From an uncultured Methylobacillus sp. (GTDB lineage Bacteria; Pseudomonadota; Gammaproteobacteria; Burkholderiales; Methylophilaceae), in assembly GCA_946478865.1 (NCBI GenBank), contig CAMLDO010000003.1, positions 124,001-188,000 on the forward strand: a DNA stretch of 64,000 nt, given 5' to 3'. A program made the position numbers and the translations under genes. The notes under the pieces are model-generated. The model was not told the DNA's origin, did no database searches, and was given only the letters and a program-made list of their open reading frames with translations. Positions 1-6,648 of the stretch are shown one piece after another. Positions within the stretch are counted from its first letter, which is position 1. Each line of letters opens with the position of its first letter.

Positions 1-42
1 CACCAGTACCAGCAGGCCGGTAATCAGATAGCGTTTGAACAT
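1..42 (-). CDS. DUF502 family membrane protein (5' end only)
   Basis: Only the first 14 codons lie in the window. They read MFKRYLITGLLVLV from an ATG at 42 and run off the left edge. This matches the usual start of DUF502 membrane proteins: a short basic N-terminus, then a hydrophobic helix opening with YLITGLL. The FmdB-like gene ends 10 bases upstream on the same strand, and fmdB-DUF502-aspS is a common betaproteobacterial order, so the call rests on context as much as sequence. The family's function is not known. With so little sequence, another small membrane protein cannot be excluded. Confidence 0.6.
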   Translation of the reverse strand, partial: MFKRYLITGLLVLV

Positions 43-52
43 TCAGGTGTAC

Positions 53-313
53 TTAATGGCAGGCGCAGCTGCCGCCGCAAGGCGTGGAGGCCGGTGCCGC
101 TTCTTCCTTGGTGCTGGAAGAGGCGTTGCTGCTGCCCTTGAAATCGCTGGCATACCAGCCGCTGCCCTTGAGCTGGAAGCCGGCGGCGGTCAGTTGCTTG
201 GAGAAGGTCGCTTGATGGCATTGCGGGCACTCGGTCAGAGGATCGGCGCTCATCTTTTGCATGACGTCTTCCGCATGCCCGCATGCGGAGCAGCGATATG
301 CATAAATCGGCAT
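53..313 (-). CDS. FmdB family zinc-ribbon protein
   Basis: An 86-residue protein beginning MPIYAYRCSACGHAED, the hallmark of the FmdB/CxxC_CXXC_SSSS family. Two CxxC pairs (CSACG near residue 9, CPQCH near residue 34) should form one zinc ribbon. The middle has the family segment GFQLKGSGWYASDF, and the tail is rich in Ser, Ala and Cys, ending GGSCACH. The family is named from a putative regulator of formamidase but its role is unproven; it is usually encoded before aspS. The start has a good Shine-Dalgarno (AGGGAG) about 8 bases upstream, and the gene is probably co-transcribed with the DUF502 gene. Confidence 0.88.
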   Translation of the reverse strand: MPIYAYRCSACGHAEDVMQKMSADPLTECPQCHQATFSKQLTAAGFQLKGSGWYASDFKGSSNASSSTKEEAAPASTPCGGSCACH

Positions 314-420
314 GGTGTAACTCCCTAAAAAAACAGAATTATACCTGAATCATCAGGCGCTTTTTAAATGCGGTTTTCCTGGGAGTTTTTCAAGGGCGGA
401 GGCATGCCGGGCATAAAGAA

Positions 421-438
421 AGGGAGCTTGCGCTCCCT
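421..438 (-). terminator. Terminator-like hairpin after the triple-CX10C gene
   Basis: AGGGAGC (421-427) pairs with GCTCCCT (432-438) around a 4-base loop. Read on the minus strand it is followed by TTTCTTTAT, as expected for an intrinsic terminator of the gene ending at 501. A second, larger inverted repeat lies between the gene and this hairpin. Confidence 0.6.
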
Positions 439-443
439 TAGAG

Positions 444-480
444 AACGCATATCCGGGGAGATGGGAACCGGATATGCGTT
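444..480. repeat. 13-bp perfect inverted repeat
   Basis: AACGCATATCCGG (444-456) and CCGGATATGCGTT (468-480) are perfect inverted copies separated by 11 bases. The element lies 20 bases past the stop of the minus-strand gene at 501 and just before its terminator-like hairpin. It could be a 3' UTR stem that protects the mRNA, or a protein-binding site. Confidence 0.75.
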
Positions 481-500
481 CAACGCTGAGAAAATCGAGG

Positions 501-1067
501 TCAGTCGCGGCCGAAACGCTGTTTAACGCGCGCCTGGCACGCATCCTTGGCATCGCCGGCAAAGCTGTCGCAACGCTTGATTTCGGCATCGAAGGTAACT
601 TCGTTCTTTTCCTCCTGTGCCTTTGCGCGAGTTTTGCTCAGGTCCTTGTGGGCTTCGCGCGCTTCCTTGTTGTACTTGAGGTCGGTCTTGGCGCGCTCAT
701 GGGCGGCCTTGGCCTGCGTCATGCACAAATCCTTGGCATCGCCTTTCTGTTCCTGGCAACGTTGCTTGGCGACATCGTAATCGGCATCGGCGCGCACTTT
801 GGCGGCTTTGGCACGTTCTTCCGGAGTGTCCTTGTAGGCGGCTTCCAGTTCGGCCAGCGCAATCTTGCGCTTGGCGTCGGCTTGGGCCGTGCACACATCC
901 TTCTTGTTGCCTGTAAGCTTATCGCAACGATCCTTATCGGTATCGTGGACTTCGCCGATGTTGTCCTTTTGAATCTTGTACTCGCTTTCGGTAATGCTCT
1001 GTGCATGTAGCGGCGCGGCGATCAGCATGCATAGAAGGCTGAATACAAACAGTTGGCGTTTTTTCAT
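501..1067 (-). CDS. Periplasmic protein with three CX10C repeats
   Basis: A 188-residue protein of unknown function. Residues 1-22 are a signal peptide (basic start, hydrophobic core, ending LHA-Q), so it should be periplasmic. The mature part is highly charged, helix-forming and lysine/alanine-rich. It holds three copies of an RC-x4-G-[DN]-x-KD-x-C element with cysteines at 48/59, 104/115 and 166/177, each pair spaced exactly CX10C; these six are the only cysteines after the signal peptide. Similar cysteine-rich envelope proteins exist in betaproteobacteria but I know of no assigned role. Disulfide-braced helices or metal binding are inferences. The CsbD gene lies 27 bases upstream on the same strand, so the two probably share a transcript. 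Confidence 0.7.
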   Translation of the reverse strand: MKKRQLFVFSLLCMLIAAPLHAQSITESEYKIQKDNIGEVHDTDKDRCDKLTGNKKDVCTAQADAKRKIALAELEAAYKDTPEERAKAAKVRADADYDVAKQRCQEQKGDAKDLCMTQAKAAHERAKTDLKYNKEAREAHKDLSKTRAKAQEEKNEVTFDAEIKRCDSFAGDAKDACQARVKQRFGRD

Positions 1068-1094
1068 GTTGTCTTCCTTTCCTTGCTGTTGAAA

Positions 1095-1310
1095 TCAGAT
1101 CCAGTAGTCATCCTGGTTATCGCGATTGAATTCGCGTACCCGCTTCTCGGCGTTTTCCTTGGCATTTCCATACATTTCCTGAATCTTGCCCGCGATCATT
1201 TCGCGATTACCTTCGAAGCGTTCCTTCGGACTATCGGTCCATTGGCCCCATTGATGGTGCAACTTGCCCTTGACCATCTTCCAGTTGCCTTCGACTTGAT
1301 CCCAATTCAT
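1095..1310 (-). CDS. CsbD family stress protein
   Basis: A 71-residue hydrophilic protein beginning MNWDQVEGNWKMVKGKLHHQ, typical of the CsbD/YjbJ family: an Asn-Trp start followed by W..KGK and a helical EGNREMIAGKIQE segment. These small cytosolic proteins accumulate under general stress; their biochemical role is unclear. The ATG is preceded by AAAGGAGTAGCGC, a good ribosome site. The gene lies in a run of stress-type genes on the minus strand, upstream of the triple-CX10C gene. Confidence 0.9.
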   Translation of the reverse strand: MNWDQVEGNWKMVKGKLHHQWGQWTDSPKERFEGNREMIAGKIQEMYGNAKENAEKRVREFNRDNQDDYWI

Positions 1311-1448
1311 GCGCTACTCCTTTCCAAAACATGCGAGTGGATGGCGATGAGAAAATGTTACTCACGAAGCAGACTGAGATCAGTCGGCACTCCTCGTGTG
1401 TTCGTATCGGAGAAAATGAGTGGCGCTGTCAGAACAGGCCGGCAAACG

Positions 1449-1859
1449 TCATTCGTCGGTTTTGTCGCCCAGAATGCTGCGCGCTTCGGTTTCGATGGCC
1501 TCGATGGCTTCGTCGAAATGCATGGATTTATCGAAAAAATACTTCACGCCCAGCGCATTGGCGCGATGACGATAGATGACATAGGCGTGATTGGTCAGCA
1601 CCATGGTGACCGGAGGCGGATAGGGAAAATCCACCTTGTTGATTTCCTGCAGCACATCGAAACCGGTGCCGTGGGAAAGTTCGATATCTACCACGACCAT
1701 ATCGAAGCGGCGGGTGCGAAGAATGGCGATGGCTTCCTGCGAGGTGCTGGCGAAGCCATCGAACAGGGCAACCCCCGATGACGCCAAGGCTTCGGTGAGC
1801 GCCTGTCGGATCAACAGGGAATCCTCCACGAGCATAACGTGGATGCGTTCCTGCGCCAT
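1449..1859 (-). CDS. Single-domain response regulator
   Basis: A 136-residue receiver domain with no output domain. The acidic pair is E12-D13, the phospho-acceptor is D58 in MVVVD, the switch residue is T89 in VLTN, and K111 lies in FFDKS; all key residues are present. The frame stays open upstream to an ATG at 1931, and ATGs at 1880 and 1859 are possible. I chose 1859 because the receiver fold starts just after it, but no start has a strong ribosome site. With no DNA-binding domain it should act by protein contact or phosphotransfer. The NarL-type regulator lies upstream on the same strand, so both may be fed by the kinase at 4174. Confidence 0.8.
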   Translation of the reverse strand: MAQERIHVMLVEDSLLIRQALTEALASSGVALFDGFASTSQEAIAILRTRRFDMVVVDIELSHGTGFDVLQEINKVDFPYPPPVTMVLTNHAYVIYRHRANALGVKYFFDKSMHFDEAIEAIETEARSILGDKTDE

Positions 1860-2010
1860 AAGATCAGTCACGCCCTGCATTTCAACTACATTCTGCCGGC
1901 GTACGTCTCGGTGTCTTAACCCTGTACCCATGGTTGCATGTTAGCCAATAGTCATTGACCCCGGTATCCGAATGAGGACTACAAATTCCTGCATACCCAT
2001 TCCGCATTTC

Positions 2011-2643
2011 CTACTTCACAAGTTCGTTCTTGATTGCGTAATACGTAAGGTCGGCGTTGGTCTTCATGTTCATCTTTTCCAGGATGCGTGCGCGGTAAGT
2101 GCTCACCGTCTTCACGCTGATGAACAACTCCTCGCCGATTTCCGTCACTGATTTGCCGGTGGCGAGCTTGAAAAACACCTGGAACTCGCGGTCGGACAGG
2201 GTTTCATGCAGCAGCTTGTCGGACGGCTGCATCAATTCGCTCGCCATGAGCTCCGCCAGCGCCGACGAGATATAGAGACGGCCTGAGCATATGGTGCGGA
2301 TCGCCTTGATGATTTCGTCCGGATCGGCATCCTTGGAAAGATAGCCCTTGCAGCCGCTGCGAATCAGGTTGAGCGCATATTGCTGTTCGGCATACCCGCT
2401 CAGTATCAGTACCGGCAATTCCGGCGCCACGCGTTTCAGATCGTGCAGCGTATCCACACCATTCTTGTTCGGCATGGAAATATCCAGCACCACAATATCG
2501 AATTGTTGTTTGCGGACCTTCTGAATAGCTTCGTTGCCGCTCGACGCCTCATCCTCGACACGCATGTCGTTTTCCATCTCGATGAGGTTGCGCAGGCCGG
2601 AACGCACGATGCTATGGTCATCCACCAGCAAAATTTTCTTCAT
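2011..2643 (-). CDS. NarL/FixJ family response regulator
   Basis: A 210-residue regulator. The receiver covers about residues 1-120 with D8-D9, phospho-acceptor D54 (VVLDISMP), S82 and K104. A LuxR-type helix-turn-helix follows at about 148-205 (LSDREFQVFF, then ISVKTVSTYRARILEKM). It should bind DNA as a dimer once phosphorylated. Its natural partner is a HisKA_3 kinase of the NarX/DegS class, and exactly such a kinase is encoded at 4174 on the other strand. The genes between them (ferritin-like, DUF883-like, DUF1328) are plausible targets; that is inference. Confidence 0.9.
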   Translation of the reverse strand: MKKILLVDDHSIVRSGLRNLIEMENDMRVEDEASSGNEAIQKVRKQQFDIVVLDISMPNKNGVDTLHDLKRVAPELPVLILSGYAEQQYALNLIRSGCKGYLSKDADPDEIIKAIRTICSGRLYISSALAELMASELMQPSDKLLHETLSDREFQVFFKLATGKSVTEIGEELFISVKTVSTYRARILEKMNMKTNADLTYYAIKNELVK

Positions 2644-2671
2644 GATGAATACCCGTTCAATAAAGTGAAAT

Positions 2672-2691
2672 GCAGCGCGAAAATACGCTGC
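2672..2691 (-). terminator. Hairpin after the ferritin-like gene
   Basis: GCAGCG and CGCTGC pair around an 8-base loop, 5 bases past the stop of the ferritin-like gene. On the minus strand a T-rich stretch (ATTTCACTTTATTG) follows, so this is a weak terminator candidate ahead of the response regulator gene. Confidence 0.4.
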
Positions 2692-2696
2692 CTCAT

Positions 2697-3269
2697 CTAT
2701 TGACGTTTGCTCCAGTCCACGAGTTCGTCAGCGTGCTCCTCTTCAACCGCCAGAATATCTTCCAGCATGCGCCGCGTCGTCGGGTCCTTGTCGCCGAGAT
2801 AGCGGATCATTTCGCGATAAGTGTCGATGGCGATGCGTTCGGCGATGAGATTCTCGCGAATCATGTCCTCCAGCGTTTCGCATGCCACGTAGTCCGAATG
2901 GGCCCGGTCGGCAAGGCCATGGGGTGAAAAATCCGGGGCGCCGCCGAGCTGCACGATCCTGGCCGCAATACGGTCGGCATGCTCCTGTTCTTCCTGCGCG
3001 TGTACCGCGAATTCCGAAGCGATCGATTCGGAGCTGATACCGGTCGCAGTAAAGTGGTGCAACTTGTAGCGCAGTACGCAGACCAGTTCGGTAGCGAGGG
3101 CATGATTCAGCAACTCCACCACCTCGGCCACATCGCCCTGATAGCTGGCGGTATGCGTACCTTCTGCCACGTTGCGCCGCGCATTCTCGCGGATGGTGGA
3201 AATATCGATATTGAAATGCCCGGAAGGCGGAGGGGCACCTGTTGTCGTGGTCGCTAATTGAGTTTCCAT
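2697..3269 (-). CDS. Ferritin-like/bacterioferritin-type protein
   Basis: A 190-residue ferritin-like four-helix protein. Iron-ligand motifs are visible: ALATELVCVLRYKLHH supplies the first helix Glu, EFAVHAQEEQEHAD the E..H of helix two, and ENLIAERIAIDTYREM with AVEEEHADEL the C-terminal pair. It resembles the bacterioferritin/DPS-like proteins often annotated as ferritin-like. Likely roles are ferroxidase activity, iron storage or protection from peroxide; which one cannot be told from sequence. I prefer the ATG at 3269 to that at 3281 because GGAG lies 6 bases before it. It lies among stress genes and a perfect hairpin precedes it. Confidence 0.85.
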   Translation of the reverse strand: METQLATTTTGAPPPSGHFNIDISTIRENARRNVAEGTHTASYQGDVAEVVELLNHALATELVCVLRYKLHHFTATGISSESIASEFAVHAQEEQEHADRIAARIVQLGGAPDFSPHGLADRAHSDYVACETLEDMIRENLIAERIAIDTYREMIRYLGDKDPTTRRMLEDILAVEEEHADELVDWSKRQ

Positions 3270-3294
3270 CTCTGACTCCATTCATCGGGCATGG

Positions 3295-3323
3295 CAAAGC
3301 GCAACCGCCTGGGTTGCGCTTTG
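3295..3323. terminator. Strong hairpin between DUF883-like and ferritin-like genes
   Basis: CAAAGCGCAACC (3295-3306) pairs perfectly with GGTTGCGCTTTG (3312-3323) around a 5-base loop. No T-run follows on the minus strand, so it may be a processing or attenuation stem in the leader of the ferritin-like gene rather than a full terminator. Confidence 0.5.
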
Positions 3324-3340
3324 GCCGGTGCCTCTCAAGA

Positions 3341-3799
3341 TTAGTGCAACTGCTCGTCGGGGGTCGACGGAGAGCGGTGCGACAACCAATACGCGACCAG
3401 TGCGCCGGTGCCTGCAGCGACCAGCAAGGTCGTCATCGGCCGCTCCGAAATCACGCGACGGGTACGCAGCTGGGTATTGTTGAGCGTGGTCGCGAGCTCG
3501 CCCTCGCGGCCTTCGGCCCAGGCAGCCACCTTGTGGCTGAAGCCATCCCAGCTTTCCCGCACATGTTGGCGGACTTCATGGCTGACTTCCGGCCGCAACA
3601 GGTCGTAGACCTTGCCCAGCAGGATTTCCAGTTCGGACTTGATTTCCACGCCTTCGCGCGCCACGCGGTCGCCGACGTTGCCCAAGGCTTCCCGGGTTTC
3701 GACTGACACGTCGCTGGCAACGGTTTGTGCGCGTGAGGAAATGTCTTCCGCGACGTCCTTGGCGTCCTGTTTAATTTCCTGAACTGTTGAACTTAACAT
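3341..3799 (-). CDS. ElaB/YqjD/DUF883-like membrane-anchored protein
   Basis: A 152-residue protein. Residues 1-115 are hydrophilic and helix-forming (EIKQDAKDVAEDISSRAQ near the start). A single C-terminal membrane helix follows at about 125-145 (MTTLLVAAGTGALVAYWLS) with a basic SHR end. This is the layout of ElaB/YqjD/YgaM proteins, C-tail-anchored inner-membrane proteins that bind ribosomes in stationary phase in E. coli. The ATG at 3799 is preceded by AGAGGAAA at good spacing, so I chose it over the in-frame ATG at 3856. Sequence match to DUF883 is loose, and the family call is by architecture. Confidence 0.65.
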   Translation of the reverse strand: MLSSTVQEIKQDAKDVAEDISSRAQTVASDVSVETREALGNVGDRVAREGVEIKSELEILLGKVYDLLRPEVSHEVRQHVRESWDGFSHKVAAWAEGREGELATTLNNTQLRTRRVISERPMTTLLVAAGTGALVAYWLSHRSPSTPDEQLH

Positions 3800-3862
3800 G
3801 ATGAGCTTTCCTCTTAAGAATTTAGATGCCTGCTTGTTTTCCAAGGGATTCGCCATCGGGCG

Positions 3863-4021
3863 CTACTTGAACACGCCTATCAAAATCGAAACGATGGTGA
3901 TGACCAGGAACACGAAGAACAGGATCTTGGCAATTTCGGCCGCGCCCGCAGCAATGCCGCTGAATCCGAAGAAGGCGGCGATGAGGGCGATAACAAAAAA
4001 TACAACGGTGTAATAAAGCAT
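3863..4021 (-). CDS. DUF1328 small membrane protein (YtjA-like)
   Basis: A 52-residue protein too short for most ORF filters. It starts [20 protein letters not shown] and has a second hydrophobic helix, [19 protein letters not shown]. Two membrane helices joined by a glycine/alanine-rich turn (SGIAAGAAE) are the DUF1328/YtjA signature. A ribosome site (AAAGGTGG) lies before the ATG. The function is unknown, but these genes commonly cluster with CsbD, DUF883 and entericidin genes, as here. It is upstream of the DUF883-like gene on the same strand and probably shares its transcript. Confidence 0.88.
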   Translation of the reverse strand: MLYYTVVFFVIALIAAFFGFSGIAAGAAEIAKILFFVFLVITIVSILIGVFK

Positions 4022-4173
4022 GACGTCCACCTTTCTCTATAAGTGAGGTGCGAGCTACACCCTTGGCTCAACTATAAACATCGACCACCGCCCTATTTAG
4101 CGGGGATTAGATGAATAACACGTAAGAACATGCTGACAGGGGTTCCACTCGAGCGGTCGCAGAAGGGCCGAGG

Positions 4174-5604
4174 ATGAAGTTTTATTACTGGTGCCGGGAA
4201 GCAGTCAGAAGCATAGGGTTGCGTTTGATTTTTGTTTTGGCGGGGTACGTGTTGCTGTCGATGCTGGCAGTGGCCCTCACGGATGCATGGATGGGCGCGC
4301 TCTCCCGCCAGAACGCCAGCCTGACCAAGGGCAGGATCAGCATAGCGCTGGTGGCTGAATTGCGTTCCAGCCTCAATGTGGCGGAAAGCTCGCAACGGGC
4401 TTATCTCATCAGCCTGCAGAACCGTTATGTCCCTGTCGATGAAAAAGCCATCGAGCCGCAGATCAAGCGCGCACAGGAAATGTTGCGTCTGCTGAGTTCG
4501 CACATGGAGTCCGGGGAAGAACCGCGACGGCGGCAGATGGATATGCTGAAAGGGATTTCGGCGGATGCCGAAGGCGTGATTGCCGAATTGCAGGTGGCGA
4601 TTTCGCTGGCCAACAAGGGCAACCTGGAGGCCGCGATGCAAATGGTGCATGCCGAAGAGGGGCGCAATCGCATGCAGCAGTTCATGCAGAAGACGAAGAG
4701 TCTCATGGACGACCTCGGCAAGGATGTATCCGAGACGATGGAGCGGCGCGACACCACAATGGCGGCCGGGCGCCTGTCCGTTGCCGCAAGCATACTGCTG
4801 GTGCTGGTATTGCTGGTACTCTCGGTCAAAAAGCTGGTCGAGGAGATCGTGGACCGCGACCGGCGCAGCAAGCAACTGGAAACCGATGTGGTCAATTTCG
4901 AGCAGAAACTGGAAGAGCGCACCAAGATGCTGAAAACCCTCGCGGTGGATTACCAGTACGACGTCGAACGAGAGCGCCGCAAGCTTGCGCGCGAACTGCA
5001 CGACGAGATGGGCTCCATTCTCACGGCGACCAAGATGGATATTTCCTGGGTGCTGCGCAAGATCAAGGATGTCTCGCCGGAAGCCAGCGAGAAACTCACG
5101 CGCACCATGCGCTACCTGGATCAGGGCATCGAGCTCAAGCGTCGCGTGGTGCAGGACCTGCATCCTTCGCTGCTGACCACGTTCGGTCTCATTCCCGCCC
5201 TCAAGGCGCTCATCGAATCCGCTGCCGAGCGCAACCAGTGGGAGCTTGATCTGCTGCTGCCTGACGAGGGCACTCATATCAGCGAGGCGCTCGGCCTGAT
5301 CGCCTACCGCGTGGTGCAGGAAACGCTGACTAATGCCACCAAGTACGCGGAAGCGACCGAGGTCTCGGTCCACCTGCAAGTGGACGAACGTTATCTCAAG
5401 CTGGAAATCACCGACAACGGCAAGGGAATGGATATGACGCAAGGTTACGAGGTGACGCACGGCCTCAAGGGTATGCGTCACCGGGTCATTGCGATCGGGG
5501 GAAAACTTCAGATCGAGAGCGAGCCGGGCAAGGGGATGTTCACACTGGCCCTCATCCCGCTCGATGCCGCCGCCGATGTTCGGCCTGCGAAAGAGGCCGA
5601 ATAG
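4174..5604 (+). CDS. Membrane sensor histidine kinase, NarX/DegS type
   Basis: A 476-residue kinase. A membrane helix at about 15-37 and another at about 200-217 flank a periplasmic helical sensor region of some 160 residues, whose NVAESSQRAYLIS segment resembles CHASE3. A coiled coil follows, then a HisKA_3 dimerisation domain with the phospho-histidine at H276 in RKLARELHDEMGS. The ATPase has an N box (QETLTNATKYAEA) and G boxes (ITDNGKGMD, GLKGM). HisKA_3 kinases pair with NarL-type regulators, so the regulator at 2011-2643 is the likely partner. The ligand is unknown. It is transcribed away from the stress genes and is followed head-on by the entericidin gene. Confidence 0.9.
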   Translation: MKFYYWCREAVRSIGLRLIFVLAGYVLLSMLAVALTDAWMGALSRQNASLTKGRISIALVAELRSSLNVAESSQRAYLISLQNRYVPVDEKAIEPQIKRAQEMLRLLSSHMESGEEPRRRQMDMLKGISADAEGVIAELQVAISLANKGNLEAAMQMVHAEEGRNRMQQFMQKTKSLMDDLGKDVSETMERRDTTMAAGRLSVAASILLVLVLLVLSVKKLVEEIVDRDRRSKQLETDVVNFEQKLEERTKMLKTLAVDYQYDVERERRKLARELHDEMGSILTATKMDISWVLRKIKDVSPEASEKLTRTMRYLDQGIELKRRVVQDLHPSLLTTFGLIPALKALIESAAERNQWELDLLLPDEGTHISEALGLIAYRVVQETLTNATKYAEATEVSVHLQVDERYLKLEITDNGKGMDMTQGYEVTHGLKGMRHRVIAIGGKLQIESEPGKGMFTLALIPLDAAADVRPAKEAE

Positions 5605-5619
5605 GCGACGAGGAGAGGG

Positions 5620-5763
5620 TTATCGTTTCTGGACTTCTTCCGCCTTGTTTTCGAGTTTTTCACCACCAGACTGAATGTCCTGGCCTGCACCCTTCATGGT
5701 ATTGCAGGCGGACAGAAAGAAAGCGGAAAGCAGGCCGAGGACCACAGCGAAGCGCTTTATCAT
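5620..5763 (-). CDS. Entericidin A/B family lipoprotein
   Basis: A 47-residue precursor. A signal peptide ends in the lipobox FLSAC (C20), and the mature peptide (CNTMKGAGQDIQSGGEKLEN) is the classic entericidin sequence. The ATG at 5763 has GGAGA just upstream. Entericidins are small outer- or inner-membrane lipoproteins; in E. coli the EcnA/EcnB pair was described as an antidote/bacteriolytic toxin system. Here only one member is visible, with no partner beside it, so a general envelope-stress role is the safer reading. It converges with the histidine kinase gene, leaving 15 bases between the stops. Confidence 0.88.
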   Translation of the reverse strand: MIKRFAVVLGLLSAFFLSACNTMKGAGQDIQSGGEKLENKAEEVQKR

Positions 5764-5906
5764 TTTCGGTTCTCCATTTTTCGTCACAAGAAACATCCAG
5801 GCGAAGCCGCACCGGATACCTGATGTCAGTCTAGGGAGAAATGGATGAGCCCGAAGTTGGCGGCGCGCCGAAAAAGCCGTCAGCGGATTCTTACGAGACG
5901 CATTGC

Positions 5907-6533
5907 TCAGGTCGAGATGCGGATACGGTATGCCGATTCGGTTCCGGCAGGCGCCTGCGCCAGCTGCTCGAATTCGAGGCTGTCGGTTCCGCATTCCTCC
6001 AGGAAAGCACCCGTCACCAGGATTTCGCCGGATTGCGCCAGATCCTCGCCGAGCCGGCTGGCGGCATTGACCTCCGCACCGAACACATCGGTATCGCCGA
6101 TGCGCAGCATGCGTCCATAGCCCAGCCCCACGCACAGCAGCACCTTTTCCTCGTCGAGGCGGTCGAGATTGTAGTCCTGTACGGTTCGCTGCATCGCCAG
6201 CGCGCATTGCAGGCATTTGCGCGCATTGCGGAAGATTGCGAGGAAGGAGTCGCCCTCGACCTTGAGCACGAAGCCGTCGTGGCTATCGATGACCGGCAGC
6301 AACAGGCGTTCGGATTCGTGGATGGTCTGGAGAAAGTGGATGATGCCGAATTCGGCGACACGCCGCGAGAACCCCGAAAGGTCGGTGAACATCACGCACC
6401 AGTCCTCCCCGAACAGATCCCAGATGCGCTCGTCGATGCGCTTCTTGTCGGCTCCCGGCTTCAGCCGTTCCTTGATCAGCCGGGTCAGGCGTTCGTTGGA
6501 GCGGCGGGTAGTGATCAAATCGTGACTGGCCAT
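5907..6533 (-). CDS. Class III adenylate/guanylate cyclase catalytic domain protein
   Basis: A 208-residue protein made almost wholly of a class III cyclase domain. FTDLSGFS supplies the first metal Asp, KVEGDSFLAIF the substrate Lys and second Asp, and DVFGAEVNAASRL the Asp, Asn and Arg of the active site. The Lys/Asp pair favours ATP, hence cAMP, though sequence alone does not settle this. No sensor or membrane segment is seen, so it is probably soluble. The ATG at 6533 follows GAGAAAG and is preferred to an in-frame TTG at 6563. It is transcribed divergently from the hemerythrin gene. Confidence 0.82.
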   Translation of the reverse strand: MASHDLITTRRSNERLTRLIKERLKPGADKKRIDERIWDLFGEDWCVMFTDLSGFSRRVAEFGIIHFLQTIHESERLLLPVIDSHDGFVLKVEGDSFLAIFRNARKCLQCALAMQRTVQDYNLDRLDEEKVLLCVGLGYGRMLRIGDTDVFGAEVNAASRLGEDLAQSGEILVTGAFLEECGTDSLEFEQLAQAPAGTESAYRIRIST

Positions 6534-6648
6534 GGCTTTCTCGCAGCAAAGAAGTTCCGACAAGACTTTGGGCGCTTGTCCTACGCAGCATACCCAATAT
6601 CTTTTCTACGATGTGCATTCTACGACCGGAAAGCACAAGGAGCACGCC

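Noticed and set aside
5620..5763. Toxin-antitoxin pair of the EcnA/EcnB kind
   Set aside because: Only one entericidin-like peptide is encoded; no second small lipoprotein gene lies beside it.
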